Of a DNA stretch of 64,000 nt, positions 17,069-25,310 are shown one piece after another. The stretch is from assembly GCF_000425425.1 (NCBI RefSeq), contig NZ_KE384374.1:22930-86929 (forward strand). The letters run 5' to 3'. The translations under genes were made by a program, and so were the position numbers. Source of the stretch: Flavobacterium daejeonense DSM 17708. GTDB taxonomy: Bacteria; Bacteroidota; Bacteroidia; Flavobacteriales; Flavobacteriaceae. The notes beneath the pieces were generated by a model, which was given only the letters and a program-made list of their open reading frames with translations, did no database searches and was not told where the DNA came from. Positions within the stretch are counted from its first letter, which is position 1. Every line of letters begins with the position of its first letter.

Positions 17069-19485
17069 ATGACTTTTGCTAATTCAGTAAGGAGTTGGTT
17101 GGTTTTGGTTTTTAAATTAGAGAATTGAGTAACTAATTCGGTTGCATCGCATTCTTTTGATTCCAATTGGTCTAAAATTGCTGTAATTTCGATCGCTTCA
17201 ATTTGTTTGAACATAGGATTCATTTTGTGCGCGAGTTGTTTTGTTTTTTGGTAATCCAGCGTTTGAACAGCATTTTCAAGTAGCACAAGATTGGAATTGG
17301 TTGAAGCGATGAAAGATTCAACGACGTTTTTGACAGCCTCAGAATCATTTTTTAGAAATAATTTTAAAGAATTCAAAGTGAAGCTGTTCTCAGAATTTTT
17401 AAGGGTATTATTTTGAACAGGAAGCGTTTTTTCTTCAAAAATAGCATCAATGGTTTGTAACAGTATATTAGGGCTAAATGGTTTTTTGAGTAGGGTTGCA
17501 AATCCTGTTTTAGTGTAAATTTCCTCATCCAAATCAGTTCTTCCGGTTACGGCAATCAATGGTTGATTGACGTAAATTTCCATTTTTTGTAATTCTTCGA
17601 TGAATTGAAAACCATCTTTTTCCGGCATCTGAATATCGGTAATCAGGAGATCAAAATTTTCAAATGCCAGCTTTTGCAGTGCCTGATCAGCATTTGAAAA
17701 ACAAAGAACCTGATGATATTCCTTTAAAACTTCGTAGCTTAATTGTAGCAAATGAGCATCATCATCGAGAACAACAATCGTTTTGTTTTGTGAATTCGGG
17801 ATGTAAACCGATGGTTTATTTTCCTCGGTTTTAGTTTCGGTATCAAATGTAACAGCTAAACTGATTTCGAAACAACTTCCTTTTTTTGAACTGTTTTTCA
17901 GGTATAATTCGCCGCCTAAAAGCGTCATTATTTTTTTAGAAATAGCCAGTCCTAAGCCTGTACCGCCATAATTTTTTTCAATGTTTTCATTGGCTTGGGC
18001 AAATTCTTCAAAAACTAAATCCTGACTTTCTTTTTCAATTCCTATCCCGGAGTCTTCAACGCTTATCAACGCTTGGTTTTTGTCAAAATTAAGAGCTGCA
18101 TGTATTTTTATGAACCCTTCCGGAGTGAATTTATAAGCGTTTCCAATGATGTTGATTAAAACCTGTTTTAAACGAAAAACATCACCAATGATTGGATTTT
18201 CGAGTTCTTTGTCTATTAAAATTTCCAAGTCGATATTTTTTTGCGGGTAAACCGACTGAATATTTTTAGCGACTTCGTTGATAGTTTCAGCCAGGGAAAA
18301 AGGTTTTTTGTCTAAATTGATTTTTCCGGCTTCAATTTGCGAAAAATCCAACAAATCCTGTACTAACCTGGCGATGAATTCCGATGAACTTTTAATGTTG
18401 TTTGTGTAGTAATTTTGCTTACTGTTTAAGGTTGAATTGCCTAATAATTCGGCGTAACCGGTTATGGTGCTTAATGGCGTTTTTAAGTCATGGCTAACGG
18501 TGGAAATGAGTTGTTCTCTGTTTTTAAGTAAGTTTTGTGTTTTAAAATTGGCTATTTCCAGTTGTTTTTTATACCGCTGGGTTTTTGAAAAATCACTGGC
18601 AATTAATATTGAAAAAAAGAGGGTGAGTAATAAACCTAAAATGGCCGCATAGGTTATGATTTGGTTGATTTTTTTTAATGATTTTTCTTTTTCAGTGTTG
18701 TTTTTAGTTGATGAAGTCAGGATTTCCTGTTCTATAACACGGAGTACTTTTCTGAGTTGGTCCGAGATTAAAAGTTCATTTGTAAGCAATTTGCTTTCCT
18801 GAATGTTTAAGGATTCTTTTTTCTTTTCGGTTTCCAGTTTTACTTTGCTAAGCAATCGTTTTGAAGCGGCTAAAATAGAATCGGTTTCTTTTTTGGTTAG
18901 CGTATTGCTGTTGTCGTCGGGAATATTCTGGTTGAGATAGTCAATGTAGTTTTGCAGTACTTTGCGCTGGTAACTGCTAAGTTTTTCGGGGTTTTTGGTA
19001 AAATCTTCGAGTTTTAATTTGCTAAGTGAAAATTCTAATTGGGTGAGTTCTTTAATGGCTTCGTTTACCGAAGCTTCATCAGAAGTTTTGTTTTTAATAG
19101 CTTTGAGTTGTTTAATGTTTTGCGTTTTTTCGGTAAGCAAAATCATCACACTATCCAGTAATTTAATTTGATATTCGCTGGAAAGTATTTGTTTTAAAGA
19201 ACCAATTCTGTTTTGCAAAGAATTCGTTTCCTGGATGTAGTTTTTATAATCGGTTTCCGAATTGGATTGAATGGTTTTTCGGGCTAAATTTTCGGTTTTA
19301 TACACATTCGAAAAGAGTTGGCTTACTTTTAAAACCTTATTTTTTTCAAAAGCTATTTTGTTTTCTATTTTCGAATAGTCTTGATTTTCTTTGTATAAAA
19401 CCCAGCCTACACTTGCTACAAGTGAAACAAGAATGATGTAGCTGATGAAAACTTTTAAAGGAATATTACTGTTTTTATTTCCCAT
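17065..19485 (-). CDS. Hybrid sensor histidine kinase with receiver and Hpt domains
   Basis: An 806-residue membrane kinase. A transmembrane segment at about 11-30, a helical coiled-coil-rich periplasmic sensor (about 31-275) and a second membrane segment (about 277-297) are followed by a HisKA domain with His332 in VSHDLKTPLS, a HATPase domain (N box around NIIGNAYKF, GTGLGLAISKK), a receiver with Asp617 in LITDIQMPEKDG, and a C-terminal Hpt domain with His753 in QLAHKMNP. This is a His-Asp-His internal relay ready to pass phosphate to a separate receiver. The convergent NtrC-type regulator, overlapping by 4 bases, is the natural candidate; that pairing is inferred. Confidence 0.93.
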   Translation of the reverse strand: MGNKNSNIPLKVFISYIILVSLVASVGWVLYKENQDYSKIENKIAFEKNKVLKVSQLFSNVYKTENLARKTIQSNSETDYKNYIQETNSLQNRIGSLKQILSSEYQIKLLDSVMILLTEKTQNIKQLKAIKNKTSDEASVNEAIKELTQLEFSLSKLKLEDFTKNPEKLSSYQRKVLQNYIDYLNQNIPDDNSNTLTKKETDSILAASKRLLSKVKLETEKKKESLNIQESKLLTNELLISDQLRKVLRVIEQEILTSSTKNNTEKEKSLKKINQIITYAAILGLLLTLFFSILIASDFSKTQRYKKQLEIANFKTQNLLKNREQLISTVSHDLKTPLSTITGYAELLGNSTLNSKQNYYTNNIKSSSEFIARLVQDLLDFSQIEAGKINLDKKPFSLAETINEVAKNIQSVYPQKNIDLEILIDKELENPIIGDVFRLKQVLINIIGNAYKFTPEGFIKIHAALNFDKNQALISVEDSGIGIEKESQDLVFEEFAQANENIEKNYGGTGLGLAISKKIMTLLGGELYLKNSSKKGSCFEISLAVTFDTETKTEENKPSVYIPNSQNKTIVVLDDDAHLLQLSYEVLKEYHQVLCFSNADQALQKLAFENFDLLITDIQMPEKDGFQFIEELQKMEIYVNQPLIAVTGRTDLDEEIYTKTGFATLLKKPFSPNILLQTIDAIFEEKTLPVQNNTLKNSENSFTLNSLKLFLKNDSEAVKNVVESFIASTNSNLVLLENAVQTLDYQKTKQLAHKMNPMFKQIEAIEITAILDQLESKECDATELVTQFSNLKTKTNQLLTELAKVI

Positions 19486-19503
19486 TTTTATTGTTTGATA
19501 GTT

Positions 19504-21342
19504 TTAAAGTGTTTCTTTCAGCCATTTGTAAAATTCTTTTTGCCAAATTTGTGCATTTTGAGGATTAAGAACCCAGTGGTTTTCTTCCGGGAAATAGAGA
19601 AAACGACTTTTAATGCCACGCAATTGTGCTGCCTGAAAAGCTTCCTGAGCCTGCCCAATAGGTACACGGTAATCTTTTCCTCCCTGAATAATTAAAATAG
19701 GCTTGTTCCAGTTGGTTATTAAATTTATCGGATTGAATTTATTGTAGGTTTTTTGTGCAAGCCTATTTTCTGTTTCCCAATACGCACCGCCAAAATCCCA
19801 GTTGCTGAAAAATATTTCTTCGGTAGTGCCATACATACTTTGGGTGTTGAAAACCCCGTCATGTGCAATAAACGTTTTGAATCTGTTTTTGTGAATTCCA
19901 GCCAAATAAAATACAGAATAACCACCGTAACTGGCTCCGACACAACCCAAACGGTTTTTGTCAACATAGCTTTCCATAGCCACAGCATCAATTGCCGAAA
20001 GATAATCGTCTATTACTTGTCCGCCCCAGTCTTTGCTAATCTGTTCGTTCCATTCTACTCCGTGTCCGGGCATTCCGCGACGGTTTGGGGCAACAACAAT
20101 ATAATCATTGGCGGCCATTAATTGAAAATTCCATCTAAAAGAATAAAACTGACTCAACGCACTTTGTGGTCCGCCCTGACAATATAAAAGTGTTGGGTAT
20201 TTTTTGGAAGTATCAAAATTAGGCGGAAAAATGACCCAAACCAGCATTTTCTTGCCATCGGTAGTGTTTACATACCGTTTTTCGGTTTTGCTGAAGGCTA
20301 ATTTTTTATAGATTTTAGTGTTGATATTGGTGATTTGTATCCAATTTTTTTCAGCTAAATCATAAGAGAAAATTTCAGAAGCATGATTGATATCTTCTCT
20401 GCAAACAATAATTTGAGTGTTATGAAAACCAAGGATTTTTGTGATATCAAAATCCCCGTCCGTGATTTGAGTGGGTTGTGGATTATTTAATGCAACTTCA
20501 AATAATTGTTTGGTGCCATCAATGGGAGCAATGAAATAAATTTTCAGGCTGTCTTCACTCCATAAAAAGCTATCTACTGTGCCGTCCCAATGTTCAGTTA
20601 AGTTGGTTTTGATTCCATTGTTAAGAATGATAATATCATTTTTGTCGGCTTCATAACCGTCGCGTTGCATTTGTAACCAGGCTAATATTCCGGAATTTGA
20701 AAATTGAGGAACTGTATCATAACCTTTATTTTCATCAGTAAGATTTATGGTTTGCTTCGTTTCAAGATTGTATTGATAAATGTTTGTGTTGGTAGAAACA
20801 GCATATTCGGTTCCTGTCTTTTTTTTACATACATACAAAATGCTTTTGCTGTCCGGTGACCAAATATAATCTTCGTCTCCGCCAAAAGGTTTTTGCGGAC
20901 ATTCAAAAAGTTCGTTTGGCATAATGTCGGTTTTAGGAGCATCATCGCGGTTTTTGCTATAAAAAACATGGTTAAATTTCCCTTCGTGCCAGCTGTCCCA
21001 ATGTCTGTAATTTAAGGAATCGTAAATTTGAGCTTCTGATTTTTCCAGTTCCGGATAAAAATCTTTCCCTAAAATATTTTGGAGTTTTACTTCCTGATGC
21101 GAAAGCAGGTATTTGCCATCAGGCGATATATTCTTGTTTTTTAAAATAGTATTTGGGTCTTCAATTTCGGTTGGATTTCCTCCGTTAACCGGAATAAAAT
21201 AATGTTTCGTGTTTTGTTTGTTTTCTTCTATTGAAGGTGTGTTGACTTTATAAACAATATATTTTTTGTCTTTGGAAAATCCTAAAACGCTTAGTCTTCC
21301 CAGTTGCCATAATAATTCGGCAGTCATTTTATCAGCAGTCAT
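19504..21342 (-). CDS. S9 family serine peptidase (prolyl oligopeptidase-like)
   Basis: A 612-residue peptidase with an N-terminal beta-propeller built of WD40-like strands (about 10-340; for example YIWSPDSKSILYV and FLWSEDSLKIYF) and an alpha/beta-hydrolase domain. The catalytic triad is visible: Ser471 in GASYGGYS, Asp557 in GGKDYRVP and His589 in ENHWVLNP. No signal peptide is seen at the annotated start, whereas many close Bacteroidota S9 enzymes are secreted. The upstream in-frame sequence gives no alternative leader, so a cytosolic peptidase or a lost leader are both possible. Confidence 0.92.
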   Translation of the reverse strand: MTADKMTAELLWQLGRLSVLGFSKDKKYIVYKVNTPSIEENKQNTKHYFIPVNGGNPTEIEDPNTILKNKNISPDGKYLLSHQEVKLQNILGKDFYPELEKSEAQIYDSLNYRHWDSWHEGKFNHVFYSKNRDDAPKTDIMPNELFECPQKPFGGDEDYIWSPDSKSILYVCKKKTGTEYAVSTNTNIYQYNLETKQTINLTDENKGYDTVPQFSNSGILAWLQMQRDGYEADKNDIIILNNGIKTNLTEHWDGTVDSFLWSEDSLKIYFIAPIDGTKQLFEVALNNPQPTQITDGDFDITKILGFHNTQIIVCREDINHASEIFSYDLAEKNWIQITNINTKIYKKLAFSKTEKRYVNTTDGKKMLVWVIFPPNFDTSKKYPTLLYCQGGPQSALSQFYSFRWNFQLMAANDYIVVAPNRRGMPGHGVEWNEQISKDWGGQVIDDYLSAIDAVAMESYVDKNRLGCVGASYGGYSVFYLAGIHKNRFKTFIAHDGVFNTQSMYGTTEEIFFSNWDFGGAYWETENRLAQKTYNKFNPINLITNWNKPILIIQGGKDYRVPIGQAQEAFQAAQLRGIKSRFLYFPEENHWVLNPQNAQIWQKEFYKWLKETL

Positions 21343-21569
21343 TGATCTTTATTTAGAAATATAAAAATAGCTAATTTAAAATTGCCGGATATAAGTAGAT
21401 TGTACTTTAAGTTTTTTTTAAATGAATTAGAAATAAGGTTAAATCTATTGGAAGAATCTTTAAAAAAAGTAATTTTACTCCCTGTAAAAATCGCCGTTTT
21501 TTAAGGGTGGATTTTTATTTCTAAAAGAATTATGTAAGTTTAAAGAAATTAAAAATCCGGTTTTGAATA

Positions 21570-22301
21570 ATGGCAACAAAAATAAATCCTAAAACAAAAA
21601 CTAAAAAAGCTTCCCGAAATTTTATGGCAACATTGAGAGTATTTTTCATTAAAATGATTTTGTGGTTTGTTGGTCTTTCACTGTTTTTGGTGGTTTTTTT
21701 TAAGTTTGTTCCGGTGCCGTTTACACCTTTGATGCTTATCAGAGCCATAGAAAATAAAGTTGCCGGAAAGCCGGTTTATTTCAGTCACGACTGGGAACCA
21801 CTGGAAAATATTTCAGTTAATTTGCAAAAAGCAGTTATTGCCAGTGAAGACGGATTGTTTTTACAACACAATGGTTTTGATTTTAAAGCCATGCAAAAAG
21901 CCTATAAAAACAACGAAAGAGGTCGAAGAATAAAAGGCGGAAGTACCATTTCGCAACAAACCGCCAAGAATGTTTTTCTGTGGCAGGGGAGAAGTTATTT
22001 AAGAAAAGGTCTTGAAGCTTATTTTACGGTTTTAATAGAATTAATTTGGGGCAAAGAACGTATCATGGAAGTATATTTAAATAGCATCGAAATGGGCGAT
22101 GGCGTTTACGGAGCACAGGCGGCAGCCGAACATTGGTACCGAAAAGATGCCACTAATTTAACCCGAAGACAAGCCGCCGGAATAGCCGCCATTTTGCCTA
22201 ATCCCCGAAAATATACCGCAACGAGTTCGTCGTCTTACATCAACAGACGGAAAGACAAAATTATGCGTGTGATGAATACTGTTGGTAAAATTGAATATTA
22301 G
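21570..22301 (+). CDS. mtgA: Monofunctional peptidoglycan glycosyltransferase
   Basis: A 243-residue GT51 enzyme that polymerises lipid II into glycan strands at the periplasmic face. It has one transmembrane helix (about 28-50), then the GT51 motifs: catalytic Glu93 in ASEDGLFLQHNGFD, KGGSTISQQTAKNVFLW, KERIMEVYLNSIEMGDGVYGAQAAAEHWY, and RRQAAGIAAILPNPRKY. There is no transpeptidase domain. The length is typical for MtgA. The LpxR-like gene begins directly after its stop (TAG then ATG), so the two are cotranscribed. Confidence 0.95.
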   Translation: MATKINPKTKTKKASRNFMATLRVFFIKMILWFVGLSLFLVVFFKFVPVPFTPLMLIRAIENKVAGKPVYFSHDWEPLENISVNLQKAVIASEDGLFLQHNGFDFKAMQKAYKNNERGRRIKGGSTISQQTAKNVFLWQGRSYLRKGLEAYFTVLIELIWGKERIMEVYLNSIEMGDGVYGAQAAAEHWYRKDATNLTRRQAAGIAAILPNPRKYTATSSSSYINRRKDKIMRVMNTVGKIEY

Positions 22302-23249
22302 ATGCGAATCAAAACAGTATTATTACTCTGTTTGTTTTTGCTTTCGGTTCGTATATCGGGTCAGAACAACAGTGTCGAAATAGGAGTTATTACTGATAAT
22401 GATTTGTACACTTCCACTAAAAATGATCAATATTATACGAATGGTTTAGAAGTTTTCTATCGGTATTTGGCTAAAAAAAGCAAACCAAATGTTCTCAAGA
22501 AAATTAATGAAATCCGTTTAGGACAATACATGTACAGTCCGCGGACTATATATGTCGATGAGGAAGATATGTTTGACCGCCCTTTTGCGGGTTATCTTTT
22601 CGGAGAATTTGGGAATACTAATTTTTATTCGAATCAAACGGTTTTTAAAAAATATTTACAGCTAGGATTTGTAGGGCCTTATTCTTTTGCTGACAAAGTA
22701 CAATCCGGAACGCATCGGTTGTTTCATTATACTGCTTTTGAGCAATGGGATTACCAAATTCAAAACACTTTTGGGATTCAAACGTATTTTATGATTTCCC
22801 GTCCTGTCTGGAAAAAAATTAAAAGCGAAAGAGTCGATTTTCAATGGTTGTCGGAAGCTAAATTAGGCACCATTTTTACTTCATTAACCACCGGATTTGT
22901 AACCCGAATTGGGCTGAAAAAATTAATGCCACTTTCGGAGTCCAACTTTCATGGTGCTTCAATAAGTGCCGATACGATTCAGCAGGCGAGGGAATTTTAT
23001 TTTTACATGGCGTCTTTTTTAAATTATCAAATTTATGATGCTACGATTCAGGGCAGCATGTTTAATGATAATAGTCCGGTAACTTTTGATTTGATTCCGC
23101 TGCGGTTCAATGCCGAAGCCGGATTTCGCTATCGAAAAAACAATTGGAATTTATTCTATGCCTTTGTTTACCGGGGCAAAGAATTAAAATTTTACCGAAC
23201 GATAGGCTACTTTTACGGTTCCATCCGCCTCTCTTATATTTTTAGATGA
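22302..23249 (+). CDS. LpxR-family lipid A deacylase-like outer-membrane protein (DUF2219)
   Basis: A 315-residue protein with a signal peptide (about 1-20) and an aromatic-rich barrel. The N-terminal region has the LpxR/DUF2219 pattern: Asn33-Asp34 in ITDNDLYTST and Thr46 in QYYTNGLEV, positions that match active-site residues of Salmonella LpxR, which removes the 3'-acyloxyacyl chain of lipid A. The C-terminus ends in a barrel strand (YGSIRLSYIFR). Deacylase activity is inferred from the family. It is translationally adjacent to mtgA, which suggests envelope maintenance as the shared theme. Confidence 0.82.
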   Translation: MRIKTVLLLCLFLLSVRISGQNNSVEIGVITDNDLYTSTKNDQYYTNGLEVFYRYLAKKSKPNVLKKINEIRLGQYMYSPRTIYVDEEDMFDRPFAGYLFGEFGNTNFYSNQTVFKKYLQLGFVGPYSFADKVQSGTHRLFHYTAFEQWDYQIQNTFGIQTYFMISRPVWKKIKSERVDFQWLSEAKLGTIFTSLTTGFVTRIGLKKLMPLSESNFHGASISADTIQQAREFYFYMASFLNYQIYDATIQGSMFNDNSPVTFDLIPLRFNAEAGFRYRKNNWNLFYAFVYRGKELKFYRTIGYFYGSIRLSYIFR

Positions 23250-23415
23250 AAATTGAAAATATTTCAGGAATACGAGCGAATTATTTTTTAACTCTTTTGA
23301 TTTCGTTATGCAATTTTTTTGCTGAAAAGTATTTTTTAAGTGTTCTAAAAAAGTTTTTATTGCCGAATATTTAATAAATTAGTTCTACCTTAACCTAACC
23401 AAAAAAACCACAACA

Positions 23416-25059
23416 ATGAATAAAATTTGGACTTTATTCCTTATTATTTGTTTTCCTGTACTACTGTATTCTCAAGATGAAATGAATTCATTATTAGATG
23501 AATTAGACGCGACTTTGGATAAAAGCGAATTTTATCATAATAAGAAAGAAGCCGAAATGAATAAATTGAGCAGTTTACTGAAATTAACGTCTTCAAATAC
23601 CCAGAAATACGAGATATATCAAAAATTGTATAATGAATATCGTGCTTATCAATCAGATTCGGCTTTAAATTATGCCCGACGAAGTTTGAAAGTGGCTAAT
23701 ACTTTAAAGGATTTAAACAAAATTAATACGGCAAAATTAAATTTGGCATCCATTATGGGAACTTTGGGAATGTATAAGGAAGCTACGGATATTTTGAATA
23801 AAGTAGATATCAATCCCACGCCCGAAATTAAAAGTTTTTATTACGGAGTACATAGTTCTATTTATTTGTATATGTCGGAATATGCGGCTTCCAATCAGGA
23901 GAAGAATAGTTATGTGCAGTTGACGCAGCAGTTTCGGGATTCTGTTTTTAAGTATGATCCTGCAAATTCGAAATCCTATGTTATCACGCAAGCGAATAAA
24001 TTTTTTGAAAAAGGGCAATACGATGAGACGCTTCGAATGCTACAGGATTATTTTCCGAAAATGAGTAATAATGATCCTGATAAAGCGGTGGTTGCTTATA
24101 TTATTTCGGAAACTTACCAACGGAAAAAAGATTTTGAACAGGAGAAAAAATGGTTAATTAAATCGGCCATTTCCGATTTACAGCTGGAGAAAAAGGAATA
24201 CATTTCCTTGCGTTCTTTGGCTTTTATCATGTACAAAGAAGGCGATATCGATCGCGCTTACAAATATATTAAGCGTTCGCTGGAAGATGCGCTTTTTTGT
24301 AATGCGCGTTTGAGAACTTATGAAATTTCGAGAATGATGCCTATCATTAATGATGCTTATCAAAAACAAAATGATACTAACAGGCATCAGTTGATTGTCT
24401 TTTTGGTGAGCGCCAGTATTCTGTCGTTGTTTTTACTGGTGGTTTTGATTTTGTTGTTCAAACAAATGAAAAAATTATCTAAAGCTAAAAAGGAAATCAG
24501 TTTGGCCAACAGTCAATTTATTGAATTGAATAAAGAGTTGAACAGCTTTAACGAAAAATTGAATGAAACCAATACCACACTTAAAGAAGCCAATTTGGTA
24601 AAAGAAATTTACATTGGAAGATATATGGATCAATGTTCGGTTTACATCAGTAAATTAGACGAATACCGACGCAAACTGAACGTTATTGTGTCCAGTGGGA
24701 AAACCGCTGAATTGGTCAAAGCCGTAAAATCCAAGGAGTTTATCGAAGTCGAGTTGAAAGAGTTCTACCATAATTTTGATAAAACCTTTTTATTGCTTTT
24801 TCCTAATTTCATTGAAGAATTCAACAGTTTATTGACCGATAACGAAGACATTAAATTAAAACCGGGCGAGTTAATGAATACCGAATTGCGAATTTTTGCC
24901 CTGATTCGTTTAGGAATATCCGATAGCGTTAAAATTGCCGAATTTTTGCGTTATTCCTTATCGACTATTTATAATTACAGGACCAAACTGAGGAATAAAG
25001 CATTAGGGCCAAGAGATGAGTTTGAAGCAAATGTAATGCGAATAGGAACAAATAAATAG
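23416..25059 (+). CDS. susR: SusR-like membrane-bound regulator (DUF6377 type)
   Basis: A 547-residue protein with a signal peptide (about 1-20), a periplasmic TPR-like helical sensor (about 60-315), one transmembrane helix (about 323-346, LIVFLVSASILSLFLLVVLILL), a coiled coil (about 350-400) and a cytoplasmic C-terminal part ending in a helix-turn-helix (about 490-530, IRLGISDSVKIAEFLRYSLSTIYNYR). This is the architecture of SusR of Bacteroides thetaiotaomicron, which senses maltose or maltodextrins and activates sus genes. It lies directly upstream of GH97-susCDE. Direct homology to SusR is inferred from architecture and position. Confidence 0.8.
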   Translation: MNKIWTLFLIICFPVLLYSQDEMNSLLDELDATLDKSEFYHNKKEAEMNKLSSLLKLTSSNTQKYEIYQKLYNEYRAYQSDSALNYARRSLKVANTLKDLNKINTAKLNLASIMGTLGMYKEATDILNKVDINPTPEIKSFYYGVHSSIYLYMSEYAASNQEKNSYVQLTQQFRDSVFKYDPANSKSYVITQANKFFEKGQYDETLRMLQDYFPKMSNNDPDKAVVAYIISETYQRKKDFEQEKKWLIKSAISDLQLEKKEYISLRSLAFIMYKEGDIDRAYKYIKRSLEDALFCNARLRTYEISRMMPIINDAYQKQNDTNRHQLIVFLVSASILSLFLLVVLILLFKQMKKLSKAKKEISLANSQFIELNKELNSFNEKLNETNTTLKEANLVKEIYIGRYMDQCSVYISKLDEYRRKLNVIVSSGKTAELVKAVKSKEFIEVELKEFYHNFDKTFLLLFPNFIEEFNSLLTDNEDIKLKPGELMNTELRIFALIRLGISDSVKIAEFLRYSLSTIYNYRTKLRNKALGPRDEFEANVMRIGTNK

Positions 25060-25082
25060 AAAATTGTTCTTTCAAGATAGCT

Positions 25083-25121
25083 GCCTTTTGACTCTTTTTT
25101 TGGGGTTAAAAGGCCTTTTTT
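25083..25121 (+). terminator. Terminator after susR-like gene
   Basis: GCCTTTT (25083-25089) pairs with AAAAGGC (25108-25114) and is followed by a T-run, separating the regulator from the GH97 gene. Confidence 0.7.
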
Positions 25122-25124
25122 ATG

Positions 25125-25146
25125 CTACTAAACTACTACTTTTTTT
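25125..25146 (+). promoter_or_regulatory. Candidate SusR-type operator, site 1 (upstream of GH97)
   Basis: CTAC-N4-CTACTAC followed by seven Ts (N4 is TAAA). A 20-of-22 match is found at 27666-27687 upstream of susC (N4 is ACAA). The site lies 164 bases before the GH97 start. I saw no other copy in the window. Recognition by the SusR-like protein is an inference from location and repetition only. Confidence 0.5.
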
Positions 25147-25310
25147 GATTTAAAATATTGTTTAAATGATTGTAAATCAATAAATTATTATTTTTAATTA
25201 CGATTTGTAACTACCAAATTATATTAGTCAAAATAGGTGCAGCAAAATCGTTTTAAATTTGGTTAACCAAAGAAGTTAAAGCAAATTATTAATTTTATTA
25301 AAGCAACCAA

